A DNA stretch of 39,687 nt. Source: an uncultured Bacteroidota bacterium (GTDB taxonomy: Bacteria; Bacteroidota; Bacteroidia; Chitinophagales; Chitinophagaceae). The notes beneath the pieces were generated by a model. The model was not told where the DNA came from and searched no databases. It was given only the letters and a program-made list of their open reading frames with translations. Both the position numbers and the translations under genes were made by a program. Of this stretch, positions 1 to 8,282 are shown one piece after another. The DNA lies in the NCBI GenBank assembly GCA_946479615.1, contig CAMLGR010000023.1, positions 1-39,687 on the forward strand, given 5' to 3'. Within the stretch, counting starts at the first letter, position 1, and every line of letters starts with the position of its first letter.

Positions 1-117
1 CCCGAACGGCTGACGCCTTTTTGTTTCCCGATCAAGGTAGATAGTATGCGCGAAGATCTTTCTTCCGAAAAATTAGAGGACAGGGTCAGGCGCATGCAGC
101 TTCAATTAGAAAAGTAA
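1..117 (+). CDS. C-terminal end of ligase-associated Lhr-like DEXH helicase (partial)
   Basis: Frame 1 is open from the window edge to TAA at 115-117 and encodes the last 38 residues of a protein. The fragment contains LTPFCFPIKVD followed by a charged tail with LSSEKLEDR. I recognise this as the usual ending of the ligase-associated DNA damage response DEXH-box helicases (Lhr family). The next gene is PdeM, the phosphoesterase that normally sits in the same repair cluster, which supports the call. All helicase motifs lie outside the window, so the assignment rests on the tail and the neighbour. Family knowledge: these helicases work with an ATP-dependent DNA ligase in DNA repair. Confidence 0.72.
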   Translation, partial: PERLTPFCFPIKVDSMREDLSSEKLEDRVRRMQLQLEK

Positions 118-197
118 GCTACTACTTTGCAGTAATCGTTGTTAAAATATTTTTTTGTCACGGATAATAAATCATAACCAGGATCAATAAAAATAAT

Positions 198-229
198 TTC
201 TTAAAAAGCTCGTCTACACTTTAGATTTG
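198..229 (+). promoter_or_regulatory. Bacteroidetes-type promoter of pdeM
   Basis: TAGATTTG at 222-229 matches the TAnnTTTG -7 consensus at all positions. TTC at 198-200 lies 21 nt upstream, in place of the TTG -33 element. The box ends 9 nt before ATG 239. The TTG at 227-229, which could be mistaken for a start codon, is part of the box. Confidence 0.6.
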
Positions 230-238
230 CAAACCCGT

Positions 239-895
239 ATGACAGGCTTTTTATCCCATATCATCCATGGAGAACATTTTGTATTGAGTGCTGAACGAAC
301 GATGTTCTGGGAAAACGAACGCACCCTGATCGTTGCCGACCTTCACGTGGGTAAAACCGGGCATTTCCGAAAAGCCGGTATCAGCATTCCCCAATCTGTA
401 TATAAAGATGATCTGCACCGGCTATTGGCACAAATACTTTTCTTTAAAGCGGAACGATTGATCATCGCCGGCGATCTGACACACAGCGTCGCCAACCTGG
501 AAATGGATTTATTCCGCAAATGGCGCGCTGATTTTCCGTTGCTGGAAGTACATCTTGCTAAAGGCAATCATGATATTCTGGATAATAAATGGTATGAATC
601 AGCGGATATCAGGGTGCACAACGATCCTTTGTATATCGGCGATTTTGCATTTGTACATGATATTACGCGAAACGATGAAAAGATTAACAGCCCGTTTGTA
701 TTTTCCGGTCACGTACACCCGACAGTCGTCATTAATGGAAAAGCCAAACAATCATTGAAATTCCCCTGTTTTTATTTTACCAGGACATTCTGCATCCTGC
801 CTGCCTTCAGCCGCTTTACCGGTGGCTTCAGTATTGATCCGAAAAGAGGAGATACGATTTTTGCAATCGGGGATAAGGAGATCTTTGCCCTATAG
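239..895 (+). CDS. pdeM: Ligase-associated DNA damage response endonuclease PdeM (calcineurin-like phosphoesterase)
   Basis: This is a 218-residue metallophosphoesterase of usual family length. The metal-binding motifs appear in order: DLHVGK (D34, H36), GDLTHS (D79, H82), GNHD (109-112) and GHVH (157-160). No motif is missing. No signal peptide is visible, so it is cytoplasmic. The family is predicted to act as a DNA endonuclease or phosphodiesterase with the Lhr-like helicase, whose tail ends 121 nt upstream. An in-frame TTG at 227 would add four residues, but it falls inside a perfect -7 box, so ATG 239 was chosen. The gap to the helicase and the separate promoter suggest independent transcription. 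Confidence 0.88.
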   Translation: MTGFLSHIIHGEHFVLSAERTMFWENERTLIVADLHVGKTGHFRKAGISIPQSVYKDDLHRLLAQILFFKAERLIIAGDLTHSVANLEMDLFRKWRADFPLLEVHLAKGNHDILDNKWYESADIRVHNDPLYIGDFAFVHDITRNDEKINSPFVFSGHVHPTVVINGKAKQSLKFPCFYFTRTFCILPAFSRFTGGFSIDPKRGDTIFAIGDKEIFAL

Positions 896-896
896 A

Positions 897-1022
897 GATT
901 TGATTGGGAAATGGGATAATTTGGAGATGTGGCGATGTGCTGGTTTGGTGATTGGGAAATGTCAGGAATCATCACATTCCCCAATCATCACATCTCCAAA
1001 TCAACTTCATTTCCAAATCCCC
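897..1022. repeat. Imperfect long inverted repeat between convergent genes
   Basis: The left arm (about 897-945) and right arm (about 975-1022) share words such as TTTGGAGATGTG and its complement CACATCTCCAAA, plus GATTGGGAAATG-like units. The arms are built from short repeated words and pair imperfectly. It lies between the stops of pdeM and the DUF5916 gene and probably works as a bidirectional terminator. Confidence 0.6.
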
Positions 1023-1023
1023 A

Positions 1024-3480
1024 TCATTTCTTCTTTCGCAACTGGTTATAATCAAGAAAATAAATAAACCGAACGGTTACTTCATTGCCGTGTTGCTGGC
1101 CGAATGACTGGCTGAGATTGCCTAAATATTTACGGTGTTCATTGCCATCGATGTTCACATCTTCGCCGAGCCAGTTTTTATAACCGATAATAAGACGACT
1201 GCCATACCGAAAATCCCAGGTAAGAAAAGCATCAGTATTAAAATAGTTGATATTCTGTGTTACATTGGAAAGCACCGTAGGAGGGAACACGGGTCTTCCT
1301 TTATCATCGAGATAAGCAATTCTTTTAATCGGTACATGGCTCCAGTAATGCCGGAGGCGCACCGTCAGATTGATCCTCGATGTAAAATTATAAATACCGG
1401 AAAGCACCGAGGTTACATCTTTGAAATCAACAAAACTGATCTGTGGTTCACCCAGCACATCACGGCCATTGGAAACAATGTAATCTGTTTCCGTTTCATA
1501 ACGGTGAGACAGATCGAATGTCAGTTTATTGCTGAAACGATACCGTATATCTCCTTCGAGAATATGGTATTTCTTTTCCGGGTTCTTAAAGAAATCGGCT
1601 ACCAGTACATTATAACTAAAAAATAACCGCTTCCGGCTGTCCGTACTACCGCTAAGATTGATGCTTCCATATTGAGGACGGCGGGCATATTTTTCAAATG
1701 GTGCACCGGTCACGAAATAATCATACTGGTCGGGGAAGTAAACAGCAGCCAGCGTAACATCCCAGAAATTCTTAAAGATCCAGGTGCCGCTTGCCTGCGC
1801 ATAGAAATCATTAAAACGGTTGGGTTTATACAATCGACGATACTGTACGGTCAGGGTATAATTATAACTCAGAAAATTTTCGGTAGGAGTAAACTGGTTA
1901 TAGCTCACCGATGCCGCATCGATATGCTGGTTGGTCACCTGCAGAAATCCAAGATCGGTCGGGTCGTAATTATTGGAACGGATAATATCCTGTAATGAAT
2001 ACTGTATTTTGCCGCTTACCTTGGCTAATCGCAGCAATGTATTATATCCTCCATACGAATCCGTAGTGAAAACCTTGCTGTAGTGTCCGTATCCCCTGAT
2101 ATTAAATTGATTTTTTTTATCGTATACACTAAAATCAAGACCAGAAACATTCGCATCGCGGTTAGCGCCATTGCGCATCACATTGGTATTGGTAAATGTG
2201 ATATAAGAACGATTGTTCAACGCCTGGTCAAGTACGATGATATTATAATTGGCAAAGGGTTCTGTCTGCACTCTCGTTTTTTCGCCACTTGTTTTATCCC
2301 TGAACGATGCATACATCGGGGCGCTGATCGCATTGAAAACACCGATCCCCAGTTTTTTAGGTGTCCGTCCCGAAAATTTGATCGCATTATATAATTGGGT
2401 GCGGGCAGGATTTTTTAAAATATCGATATTGGGATCATTCCTGGCCGTATCCACAATGGCTTCATAACCGGTAGGAGCGGCTCCGATGCGCCGGGAATAG
2501 AACAATCCGGATTTATTAAATATATCGGTGCCTTCTGTAAAGAAAGGACGATAATCGGTAAAGCGGACTTCATACGGAGTAAGGTTATTCACGACATTAT
2601 CCGAAATAACCTGGCCATAGTCGGGAATCAGCGTGGCATCTAAGGTGAAACTCTCATTGATGCCATATTTCACATCCATGCCACCACTGGCCAATAGCTC
2701 ATCCCTGTATCCATTGTTCTCGGGGGTGCTGCGGATGCCGGTTGATACATAAGGCGATAAACTAAGGCGAAGGGGAGGCTGGATATCGGCCAGGTTAGAC
2801 AACATGCCAAACTGGTTCAGGAACCCATTATTCTTTGGATCGACCGGGTTCCAGAAGCTGGATTCGTTGACGCGCCTGACGAATCGAAGAAATTGTATGC
2901 CCCAGTTCTGGATATTTTTATTGGCAAAGCGAAGCGAGAGATAAGGTATTTTCATTTCCGCGATCCATCCATCGGATACAATGCTGACCTTGCTTTCCCA
3001 GACAGCATCCCATGTCTTATCGCCATATTCTCCGAAGGCCAGGGTTTGATTGGGAGCGAGCCGGGCATCGGTCTGCACATTGGAAGAAGTGACGAGAAAC
3101 TGGAACCCATTCTGGTGATCATCGTAGGTATCGAGAAAAATCGAAAAGAAATCCAGGTCTTTCTGGGTTTCTTCGTCGCGGGCAGTGATCTGTTTGCGGA
3201 TCAGTGCCGGATCATCATATAAATAAGCGCCGATATAAATGGCAGAATTATCATATACGATCCTTACTTCGGTTCTTTGGGAAGCAGGTTGTCCGACAGC
3301 GGGAAAATTTTGTATGAAATCAGTGGCGATAGGTGCGCCATTCCACGCAGCATCATCAAGCTTTCCGTCGATTACAGGAGGCTGGCCCGTTTTAACGGCT
3401 TGCATTGTTTTTACCTGAGAAAAAACAGAGACACACCCCAGTAACAACAGGCATAAGCAGGTAGATTTTCTCAACGACAT
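1024..3480 (-). CDS. DUF5916 domain-containing protein (CBM9-like domain plus predicted outer-membrane barrel)
   Basis: The 818-residue precursor has a signal peptide at residues 1-21 (leucine/cysteine-rich core, cut near VFSQ). Residues about 30-215 resemble the carbohydrate-binding family 9-like sandwich that opens DUF5916 proteins, with PPVIDGKLDDAAW and FFSIFLDTYDDHQNGF. The remainder is rich in alternating aromatic/polar strands (for example YNYTLTVQYRRLY) and ends in a strand with a run of basic residues, as expected for an outer-membrane beta-barrel. The family's substrate is unknown. It has no SusC/SusD partner here. A TATATTTG box sits 20 nt upstream of the ATG on the minus strand. 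The call is secure at family level; function is unassigned. Confidence 0.88.
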   Translation of the reverse strand: MSLRKSTCLCLLLLGCVSVFSQVKTMQAVKTGQPPVIDGKLDDAAWNGAPIATDFIQNFPAVGQPASQRTEVRIVYDNSAIYIGAYLYDDPALIRKQITARDEETQKDLDFFSIFLDTYDDHQNGFQFLVTSSNVQTDARLAPNQTLAFGEYGDKTWDAVWESKVSIVSDGWIAEMKIPYLSLRFANKNIQNWGIQFLRFVRRVNESSFWNPVDPKNNGFLNQFGMLSNLADIQPPLRLSLSPYVSTGIRSTPENNGYRDELLASGGMDVKYGINESFTLDATLIPDYGQVISDNVVNNLTPYEVRFTDYRPFFTEGTDIFNKSGLFYSRRIGAAPTGYEAIVDTARNDPNIDILKNPARTQLYNAIKFSGRTPKKLGIGVFNAISAPMYASFRDKTSGEKTRVQTEPFANYNIIVLDQALNNRSYITFTNTNVMRNGANRDANVSGLDFSVYDKKNQFNIRGYGHYSKVFTTDSYGGYNTLLRLAKVSGKIQYSLQDIIRSNNYDPTDLGFLQVTNQHIDAASVSYNQFTPTENFLSYNYTLTVQYRRLYKPNRFNDFYAQASGTWIFKNFWDVTLAAVYFPDQYDYFVTGAPFEKYARRPQYGSINLSGSTDSRKRLFFSYNVLVADFFKNPEKKYHILEGDIRYRFSNKLTFDLSHRYETETDYIVSNGRDVLGEPQISFVDFKDVTSVLSGIYNFTSRINLTVRLRHYWSHVPIKRIAYLDDKGRPVFPPTVLSNVTQNINYFNTDAFLTWDFRYGSRLIIGYKNWLGEDVNIDGNEHRKYLGNLSQSFGQQHGNEVTVRFIYFLDYNQLRKKK

Positions 3481-3499
3481 AGTGTGATTGGTCCTGCTA

Positions 3500-3530
3500 C
3501 AAATATATAAGACTGTAACGAAGACCCGAA
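3500..3530 (-). promoter_or_regulatory. Promoter of the DUF5916 gene
   Basis: On the minus strand TATATTTG (3507-3500) is a perfect TAnnTTTG -7 box. TTC (3530-3528) lies 20 nt upstream as a 2/3 match to the -33 TTG. The start codon follows 19 nt after the box. Confidence 0.5.
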
Positions 3531-3579
3531 GGATGCCTGCGAATAATTTTTTGATGCCTGAAATACCGGGAAAAAGGTA

Positions 3580-4329
3580 TTAGTTCATTTTTTTTCTTAG
3601 TGAAACTACTTGCTCCTGCAGGTCGCTGACGATATTGGTCAATTGCCCCATATCCCAGCGTTGTTGCTGGTTGGCTTTGGAAATGACCATCTGTGCCTGC
3701 CACATTTCCAGCACATCTTCAGCATTCATAGTGTACGGATGATAGACCGGGTTATCGCTAACAAGGGTCAATTTATTTTTAGTACGTCCATTTCTTTGTA
3801 CGCGTTTGTAAACAATGCCTTCATTACGGGAAACAACAATACAGGCGGCATTATTTTTTAATTCTTCCACATTGTCCACCTTTTCTCCCACGATTACAGA
3901 ACCACTGGGGGTAGGAAGCATGGAATCCCCGATGATCTCGAAAGCGCGGTAATTACCCCCCGAGAGCATGGGCAGGGTAAAAGTGTTGAGTTCATCGACA
4001 AATTCAGGATCGGCCAGGCCGGCCAGGTAACCAGCGGCTGCTTTTACCGGAACGAACGGGATATCGCTTCGGCCGGAAGCCAGCTTCATCGCCCGGCGCT
4101 TCGCCATATAGTTACTCTTATTATCACTGAGATCTTTGCGCAGAAGATCATCCAGGGTTAGTTTGAATATATCGCAGACTACTTCCAGTACATCAATACG
4201 GGGCTCTGCTCTTTCTTCTTCATAAGCGCCAAGCAGAGACCGTTTGATATGTAATTTCTGTGCAAATTCTTCCTGTGTCCATCCACGTAATTTGCGGAGA
4301 TACTTCAGATTTTGATTGGAAATAGCCAT
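3580..4329 (-). CDS. LexA-like XRE-family repressor with S24 self-cleavage domain
   Basis: This 249-residue protein has an N-terminal Cro/C1-type helix-turn-helix (about residues 6-65, LRGWTQEEFAQKLHI and RSLLGAYEEERAEP) and a C-terminal S24 peptidase-like fold. The catalytic dyad is visible: Ser136 in GDSM and Lys175 in VYKRV. AAAG at 97-100 supplies an Ala-Gly bond at about the position where LexA relatives cut themselves. Residues 225-249 may form a short coiled coil. Known relatives are repressors inactivated by RecA-stimulated or spontaneous autocleavage; RecA dependence here is inference. Paired 12-bp repeats lie just upstream, consistent with autoregulation. It is divergent from surE. 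It is not typical LexA, whose HTH is of the winged type. Confidence 0.87.
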   Translation of the reverse strand: MAISNQNLKYLRKLRGWTQEEFAQKLHIKRSLLGAYEEERAEPRIDVLEVVCDIFKLTLDDLLRKDLSDNKSNYMAKRRAMKLASGRSDIPFVPVKAAAGYLAGLADPEFVDELNTFTLPMLSGGNYRAFEIIGDSMLPTPSGSVIVGEKVDNVEELKNNAACIVVSRNEGIVYKRVQRNGRTKNKLTLVSDNPVYHPYTMNAEDVLEMWQAQMVISKANQQQRWDMGQLTNIVSDLQEQVVSLRKKMN

Positions 4330-4334
4330 GATAA

Positions 4335-4368
4335 ACTAATTAATTTAGTGCAAATTACTAATTAATTT
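4335..4368. promoter_or_regulatory. Candidate operator: paired ACTAATTAATTT repeats
   Basis: ACTAATTAATTT occurs at 4335-4346 and again at 4357-4368. Each copy contains the self-complementary core AATTAATT, and the centres are 22 bp apart, about two helical turns. The site begins 6 bp from the repressor start codon and lies between the repressor and surE promoters. Such spacing suits two dimers on one face of the DNA. It is the natural candidate for repressor autoregulation. Confidence 0.45.
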
Positions 4369-4421
4369 GTCATTTCAAAAAAATCCGCAGCGTTTTTTTC
4401 ACAACTGTTTGCAATTCGCAT

Positions 4422-4452
4422 TTGATCTCATCAAAAAATATTGTCACTTTTG
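4422..4452 (+). promoter_or_regulatory. Promoter of surE
   Basis: TTG (4422-4424), a 20-nt spacer and CACTTTTG (4445-4452, 7 of 8 to TAnnTTTG) form a good Bacteroidetes promoter 8 nt before ATG 4461. The TTG at 4422 is in frame with surE but is better read as the -33 element than as a start codon. Confidence 0.5.
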
Positions 4453-4460
4453 CGCATTCT

Positions 4461-5300
4461 ATGGCAACAAAACAAAGAACCTCCCTGAAGAAAAGACCGG
4501 CTGCAAAAAGAACCCGCGGTCAGAAACCTGTTATCCTTATTACGAATGATGACGGCATCATGGCACCCGGCATCATGAACCTCGTGGAAGCTGTAAAGGA
4601 TCTTGGCAAGATAGTCGTTGTAGCTCCCGATAAACCGCAATCCGGCATGGGGCATGCCATCACGATCGGTCAACCCCTGCGCTTGCAAAAAGCAAATGTA
4701 TTTGGCGATATCGAAGCATACTCCTGTACCGGCACACCCGTTGATTGCGTCAAACTGGCCGTTGACAAAGTGCTTCACCGCAAGCCCGATCTTTGCCTGA
4801 GCGGTATCAATCACGGAGCCAATCATAGTATCAACGTTATTTATTCCGGTACCATGTCGGCAGCTGTGGAAGCCGCTATCGAAAGCATTCCTTCGGCTGG
4901 TTTTTCCCTGCTGGATTATAGCATCGAGGCTGATTTTTCAGGCGCCCGCAAATATGCGCGCGTGGTAGTGGAAGAAATGCTGGCTGGTAAAATGGATAAA
5001 CATACCGTATTGAATGTAAATTTCCCGGCCCTTCCTCCTGAACATCTGAAAGGATTAAGAATTTGCCGCCAGGCATACGCCAAATACGAAGAGGATTTTA
5101 TCGAACGGCAGGATCCGCATGGTAAAATGTATTACTGGCTCACAGGAGAATTTGTGAATTTTGATAAAGGAAAAGATACCGATGTATGGGCGCTGGCGAA
5201 TGGATATGTAAGTGTGGTACCTGTGCAATTTGATCTCACGAATTACGTTTTAAAAGCCAAACTCGAAAAACTCTGGAAAAATGATATTAAAAAGAGATGA
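4461..5300 (+). CDS. surE: 5'/3'-nucleotidase SurE
   Basis: SurE removes phosphate from nucleoside monophosphates and is a metal-dependent cytoplasmic enzyme. The family signatures are present: ILITNDDG (D-D metal ligands), SGMGHAIT, TGTPVDCVK, LSGINHGANHS and YSGTMSAAVEA. From ATG 4461 the protein is 279 residues. The catalytic motif starts near residue 25 rather than residue 2-3, because a lysine/arginine-rich extension (MATKQRTSLKKRPAAKR...) precedes it. The alternative TTG at 4422 would lie in the promoter. The stop overlaps the next gene by 20 nt, indicating translational coupling. The long basic N-terminus is the only oddity. Confidence 0.95.
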   Translation: MATKQRTSLKKRPAAKRTRGQKPVILITNDDGIMAPGIMNLVEAVKDLGKIVVVAPDKPQSGMGHAITIGQPLRLQKANVFGDIEAYSCTGTPVDCVKLAVDKVLHRKPDLCLSGINHGANHSINVIYSGTMSAAVEAAIESIPSAGFSLLDYSIEADFSGARKYARVVVEEMLAGKMDKHTVLNVNFPALPPEHLKGLRICRQAYAKYEEDFIERQDPHGKMYYWLTGEFVNFDKGKDTDVWALANGYVSVVPVQFDLTNYVLKAKLEKLWKNDIKKR

Positions 5301-5577
5301 TCTCAGGCTCGGCGTGGTACTTGGCCTTTTTGGTCCACTGCTCGGACTGATCGTTATTTATTTTATTAAATATTCTTCCGTATCATTCGGGGATTTTCTG
5401 GATGAATTCTTCAACAACAATCGTCTCATCACTTCTATCGGCTCCCTGTCCCTGCTTGCCAATGTTGTTTTCTTTACACTCTATGTCAATACCAACCGTG
5501 ATAAAACAGCCAAAGGCATTTTCCTGATCACTGTTATCTATGGTATCGGTATTTTAGTGCTGAAAATCTTAAATTAA
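5281..5577 (+). CDS. Small three-helix inner-membrane protein, unknown function
   Basis: This 98-residue protein has three predicted membrane helices: about residues 10-30 (GVVLGLFGPLLGLIVIYFI), 50-68 (SIGSLSLLANVVFFTLYV) and 78-96 (KGIFLITVIYGIGILVLKI). The ATG lies inside the surE 3' end (20-nt overlap), so the two are almost certainly co-translated. lpxB follows after a degenerate repeat spacer. I do not recognise a named family. The position between surE and lpxB recalls other Bacteroidetes genomes (from memory) and might hint at an envelope role, but no catalytic motif is visible. Confidence 0.8.
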   Translation: MILKRDDLRLGVVLGLFGPLLGLIVIYFIKYSSVSFGDFLDEFFNNNRLITSIGSLSLLANVVFFTLYVNTNRDKTAKGIFLITVIYGIGILVLKILN

Positions 5578-5704
5578 TTCGCAGAAGTAATGATGGGTTA
5601 TGAATTCAGAATGGAAGTTGGATAGTTTTAAAAACGCTATTCAATCTGAAAATTCCTAATTTCTAATTCATAATTCATTCCTGCTTGTTTCTAATTCCTG
5701 GTTC
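5578..5704. repeat. Degenerate word-repeat inverted spacer
   Basis: The spacer is built from ATTCC/TAATTC/ATGAATT words. TTATGAATTCAGAATGG on the left roughly complements CTAATTCATAATTCATTCC on the right. The pairing is diverged and no gene fits. It looks like a decayed version of the palindromes seen at other gene ends. Confidence 0.4.
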
Positions 5705-6823
5705 ATGAAATACTACATCATCGCCGGCGAAGCATCAGGCGACCTGCACGGCAGCAACCTGATCAAAGAACTGAAACTGCTCGACCAGGCAGCTTCGATC
5801 CGTTGCTGGGGCGGTGATAAAATGCAGGCCGCAGGCGGTGAACTGGTTAAACATTACCGCGACCTCGCCTTTATGGGGTTTACCGAAGTGGTGATGAACC
5901 TGCGTACGATCTTCCGCAATCTCCGTTTCTGTAAAGAAGATATTATCCGTTATCAGCCCGATACACTCATCCTCATCGATTATCCCGGTTTCAACCTGCG
6001 CATTGCGAAATGGGCACACCAGCATGGATTAAAAGTTATTTATTATATCAGTCCGCAGGTATGGGCCTGGAAAGAAAACAGGGTAAGAATGATGAAAGAG
6101 TGCATCGATAAGATGCTCGTCATCCTTCCTTTCGAAAAGGAGTATTTTAAAAATAAATGGAACTGGGAGGTAGAATATGTCGGCCACCCGCTGGTGGAAG
6201 TAGTAGAGAAGGCAGTTGCCAACGCAGAAGACAATCTCTCACCGGCAGGTAATAAACCTGTTGTGGCTTTATTGCCGGGGAGCCGCAAACAGGAGATCAT
6301 GAAAAAACTGCCGATCATGCTGGAAGTAAGTAAATCATTTCCTGGTTACCAGTTTATCATTGCCAAAGCGCCTGCGGTTGAAGATACTTTCTATAATGAA
6401 CTGCTGAAACCTTATGCGAATGTTTCCCATGTCTCCAACCAAACCTATAACCTGCTGATGCAGGCCAACGCAGCCCTGGTGACTTCCGGGACGGCGACAC
6501 TCGAAACGGCTCTGTTTGGTGTGCCCGAAGTAGTATGTTATAAAGGGTCTCCGATCTCTTACCAGATCGCCAAACGCGTGATCAAAGTAAAATACATTTC
6601 ATTGGTCAACCTGATCATGGATAAACTGGTGGTAAAAGAATTGATCCAGGATCAACTGACACCCGCTAATCTGAAAAAGGAACTCGATGAATTGCTGCTC
6701 GGTAAAGAAAGGATCGCACAATTGAAAACAGACTATACAGCGTTGAAGGAATTGTTGAGCCAGGGAGGACATGCATCGGCGAAAGCGGCCCGTTCGATCG
6801 TCGCCTTTATTTCAAAAGCTTGA
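5705..6823 (+). CDS. lpxB: Lipid-A-disaccharide synthase LpxB
   Basis: LpxB is a GT19 glycosyltransferase that joins UDP-2,3-diacylglucosamine and lipid X to make lipid A disaccharide on the cytoplasmic face of the inner membrane. The 372-residue length is normal. Diagnostic segments are IAGEASGDLHGS at the N-terminus, YISPQVWAWKENR in the middle, YVGHPL, the nucleotide-binding LLPGSRKQEI, and TSGTATLETALFGVPEVVCYK near the C-terminus. ATG 5705 gives the expected M-KYYIIAGEASGD start. It is downstream of surE and the small membrane protein. Its last 17 bp overlap the end of the convergent DUF6728 gene. It confirms a Gram-negative envelope. Confidence 0.97.
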   Translation: MKYYIIAGEASGDLHGSNLIKELKLLDQAASIRCWGGDKMQAAGGELVKHYRDLAFMGFTEVVMNLRTIFRNLRFCKEDIIRYQPDTLILIDYPGFNLRIAKWAHQHGLKVIYYISPQVWAWKENRVRMMKECIDKMLVILPFEKEYFKNKWNWEVEYVGHPLVEVVEKAVANAEDNLSPAGNKPVVALLPGSRKQEIMKKLPIMLEVSKSFPGYQFIIAKAPAVEDTFYNELLKPYANVSHVSNQTYNLLMQANAALVTSGTATLETALFGVPEVVCYKGSPISYQIAKRVIKVKYISLVNLIMDKLVVKELIQDQLTPANLKKELDELLLGKERIAQLKTDYTALKELLSQGGHASAKAARSIVAFISKA

Positions 6824-6968
6824 TGGCAAGAATGATCATGCAAATGATGAACATGATCAGGCTGATACGGTTGATGCCATGCATATAACCGATCCATTTG
6901 CTTTTTGGACGGTCCGGGTCTTTTTTGCGGAGATAAAGATATTCGGCCAGCTGTTTTAAAACTCCCAT
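6807..6968 (-). CDS. DUF6728-like small membrane protein
   Basis: A 53-residue minus-strand ORF runs from ATG at 6968-6966 to TAA at 6809-6807. Its N-terminal half is amphipathic and basic (LKQLAEYLYLRKKDPDRPKS), followed by KWIGYMHGINRIS and a single hydrophobic helix (LIMFIICMIILAIKLL). This layout and the KKDPxRPKSKW...GYMHGINRIS core match what I remember of the Bacteroidetes family DUF6728. Function is unknown; it is probably an inner-membrane anchored peptide. The gene overlaps the 3' end of lpxB convergently by 17 bp, including the lpxB stop codon. A shadow frame on the plus strand covers the same bases and is not a gene. Confidence 0.78.
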   Translation of the reverse strand: MGVLKQLAEYLYLRKKDPDRPKSKWIGYMHGINRISLIMFIICMIILAIKLLK

Positions 6969-7160
6969 ACTAAGATTACATTCTGTTAAGGAATTGGTTC
7001 ATAAAGATAAAAAATAATGAACGGGATCATTCCGGAATCTCAAAATTATGGAATGGAGAAATTTCTTTGCAAATGATAAGTTCCTTCATTCCGGATTTCT
7101 AAATAATTTCTTCTTTCGGCGCAGAAATTAATAATCTGAAAACCCCAAACCTGCTTTTGC

Positions 7161-8276
7161 ATGACAATCGGAGTTCTGAAAGAACCTTCTTCTGAAACCA
7201 GGGTATCGTTGCTGGCTGAAGCCGTCTCAGCATTGACAAAGAAAGGGATCACAGTATGGGTCGAAACCGGGGCCGGGGATAAGGCATTTTGTAAGGATGC
7301 CGACTATGAAAAAGCCGGCGCCCAGGTGAAAAGCCGTGGCGAAGTGCTTTCTTCTTCCCAGGTACTGTTATCTATCCATGCACCCGCATCATCCGAGATC
7401 GATCAATTGAATTCGGATGTACTCATCGGCGTTTACCAGCCTTTGTACAATACAGATACCATGAAGGACTGGGCATCGAAGAATGTAACCAGTTTTTCAC
7501 TGGATATGCTGCCCCGCACCACCCGCGCACAAGCTATGGATGTGCTGAGTTCACAGGCCAATATCGCCGGGTACAAAGCTGTCGTTACCGCTGCCAATAG
7601 TTATTCAAGATATTTTCCCATGTTCATGACTGCTGCCGGAAGCATTGCTCCTGCCAAAGTACTGATCCTTGGTGCAGGTGTAGCCGGCTTGCAGGCCATC
7701 GCTACTGCCAAACGCCTCGGCGCTGTAGTGGAAGTGTTCGATACGCGCCCCGCAGTGAAAGAAGAGGTGATGAGCCTTGGTGCTAAATTCATCGAAGTGG
7801 AAGGCGCAGCCGATGCCTCCAAAGCAGGCGGTTATGCCGTGGAGCAAACGGAAGAGTACAAGCAAAAACAACAACAGCGGATCGCCGATAGCATCGCCAA
7901 AGCAGATATTGTCATTACCACGGCACAAATACCAGGTAAAAAAGCGCCGGTACTGATCACCGAAGAAATGCTCAAGGCCATGCGCAACGGTTCCGTGATC
8001 ATCGATATCGCTGCCGTTACCGGTGGTAATACACCTTTTACAAAGAATAATGAAACAGTTCAATACAATGGGGTCAGCATTATTGGCAACAGCAGCCTGC
8101 AATCAACCATGCCCAGCGATGCCAGTAAAGTGTATGGAAAAAATGTCTCGAACTTTTTGCAACTGATCATCAATAAAGAAGGACAACTGAACCTCAACTG
8201 GGATGATGATCTCGTAAAAGGAAGTTGCATTACACATAGTGGTTCGATCGTGCACGAGAGAATGAAGGTAAACTGA
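7161..8276 (+). CDS. pntAA: NAD(P) transhydrogenase subunit alpha part 1 (NAD-binding, dI)
   Basis: This 371-residue soluble subunit binds NAD(H) in the proton-translocating Re/Si-specific transhydrogenase, which uses the proton gradient to reduce NADP+ with NADH. It opens with TIGVLKEPSSETRVSLL. The Rossmann nucleotide site is VLILGAGVAGLQAIATAKRLGA followed by VEVFDTRPAVKEEV. The mobile loop and VITTAQIPGKKAPVLI are also present. It ends without the membrane helices found in fused PntA, so this is the split alpha form known from Rhodospirillum rubrum. TGCTTTTG lies immediately before ATG 7161 (7 of 8 to the -7 box). It is first of the three pnt genes. Confidence 0.95.
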   Translation: MTIGVLKEPSSETRVSLLAEAVSALTKKGITVWVETGAGDKAFCKDADYEKAGAQVKSRGEVLSSSQVLLSIHAPASSEIDQLNSDVLIGVYQPLYNTDTMKDWASKNVTSFSLDMLPRTTRAQAMDVLSSQANIAGYKAVVTAANSYSRYFPMFMTAAGSIAPAKVLILGAGVAGLQAIATAKRLGAVVEVFDTRPAVKEEVMSLGAKFIEVEGAADASKAGGYAVEQTEEYKQKQQQRIADSIAKADIVITTAQIPGKKAPVLITEEMLKAMRNGSVIIDIAAVTGGNTPFTKNNETVQYNGVSIIGNSSLQSTMPSDASKVYGKNVSNFLQLIINKEGQLNLNWDDDLVKGSCITHSGSIVHERMKVN

Positions 8277-8282
8277 TGCCAG

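Noticed and set aside
1135..1626. 163-codon plus-strand frame inside the DUF5916 gene
   Set aside because: It is antisense to a well-recognised gene, has no recognisable motifs and is one of several shadow frames there.
7028..7095. CATTCCGGA direct repeats (7028-7036, 7087-7095) upstream of pntAA as an operator
   Set aside because: Two 9-bp copies 59 bp apart without a known regulator are too weak to list as a regulatory site.
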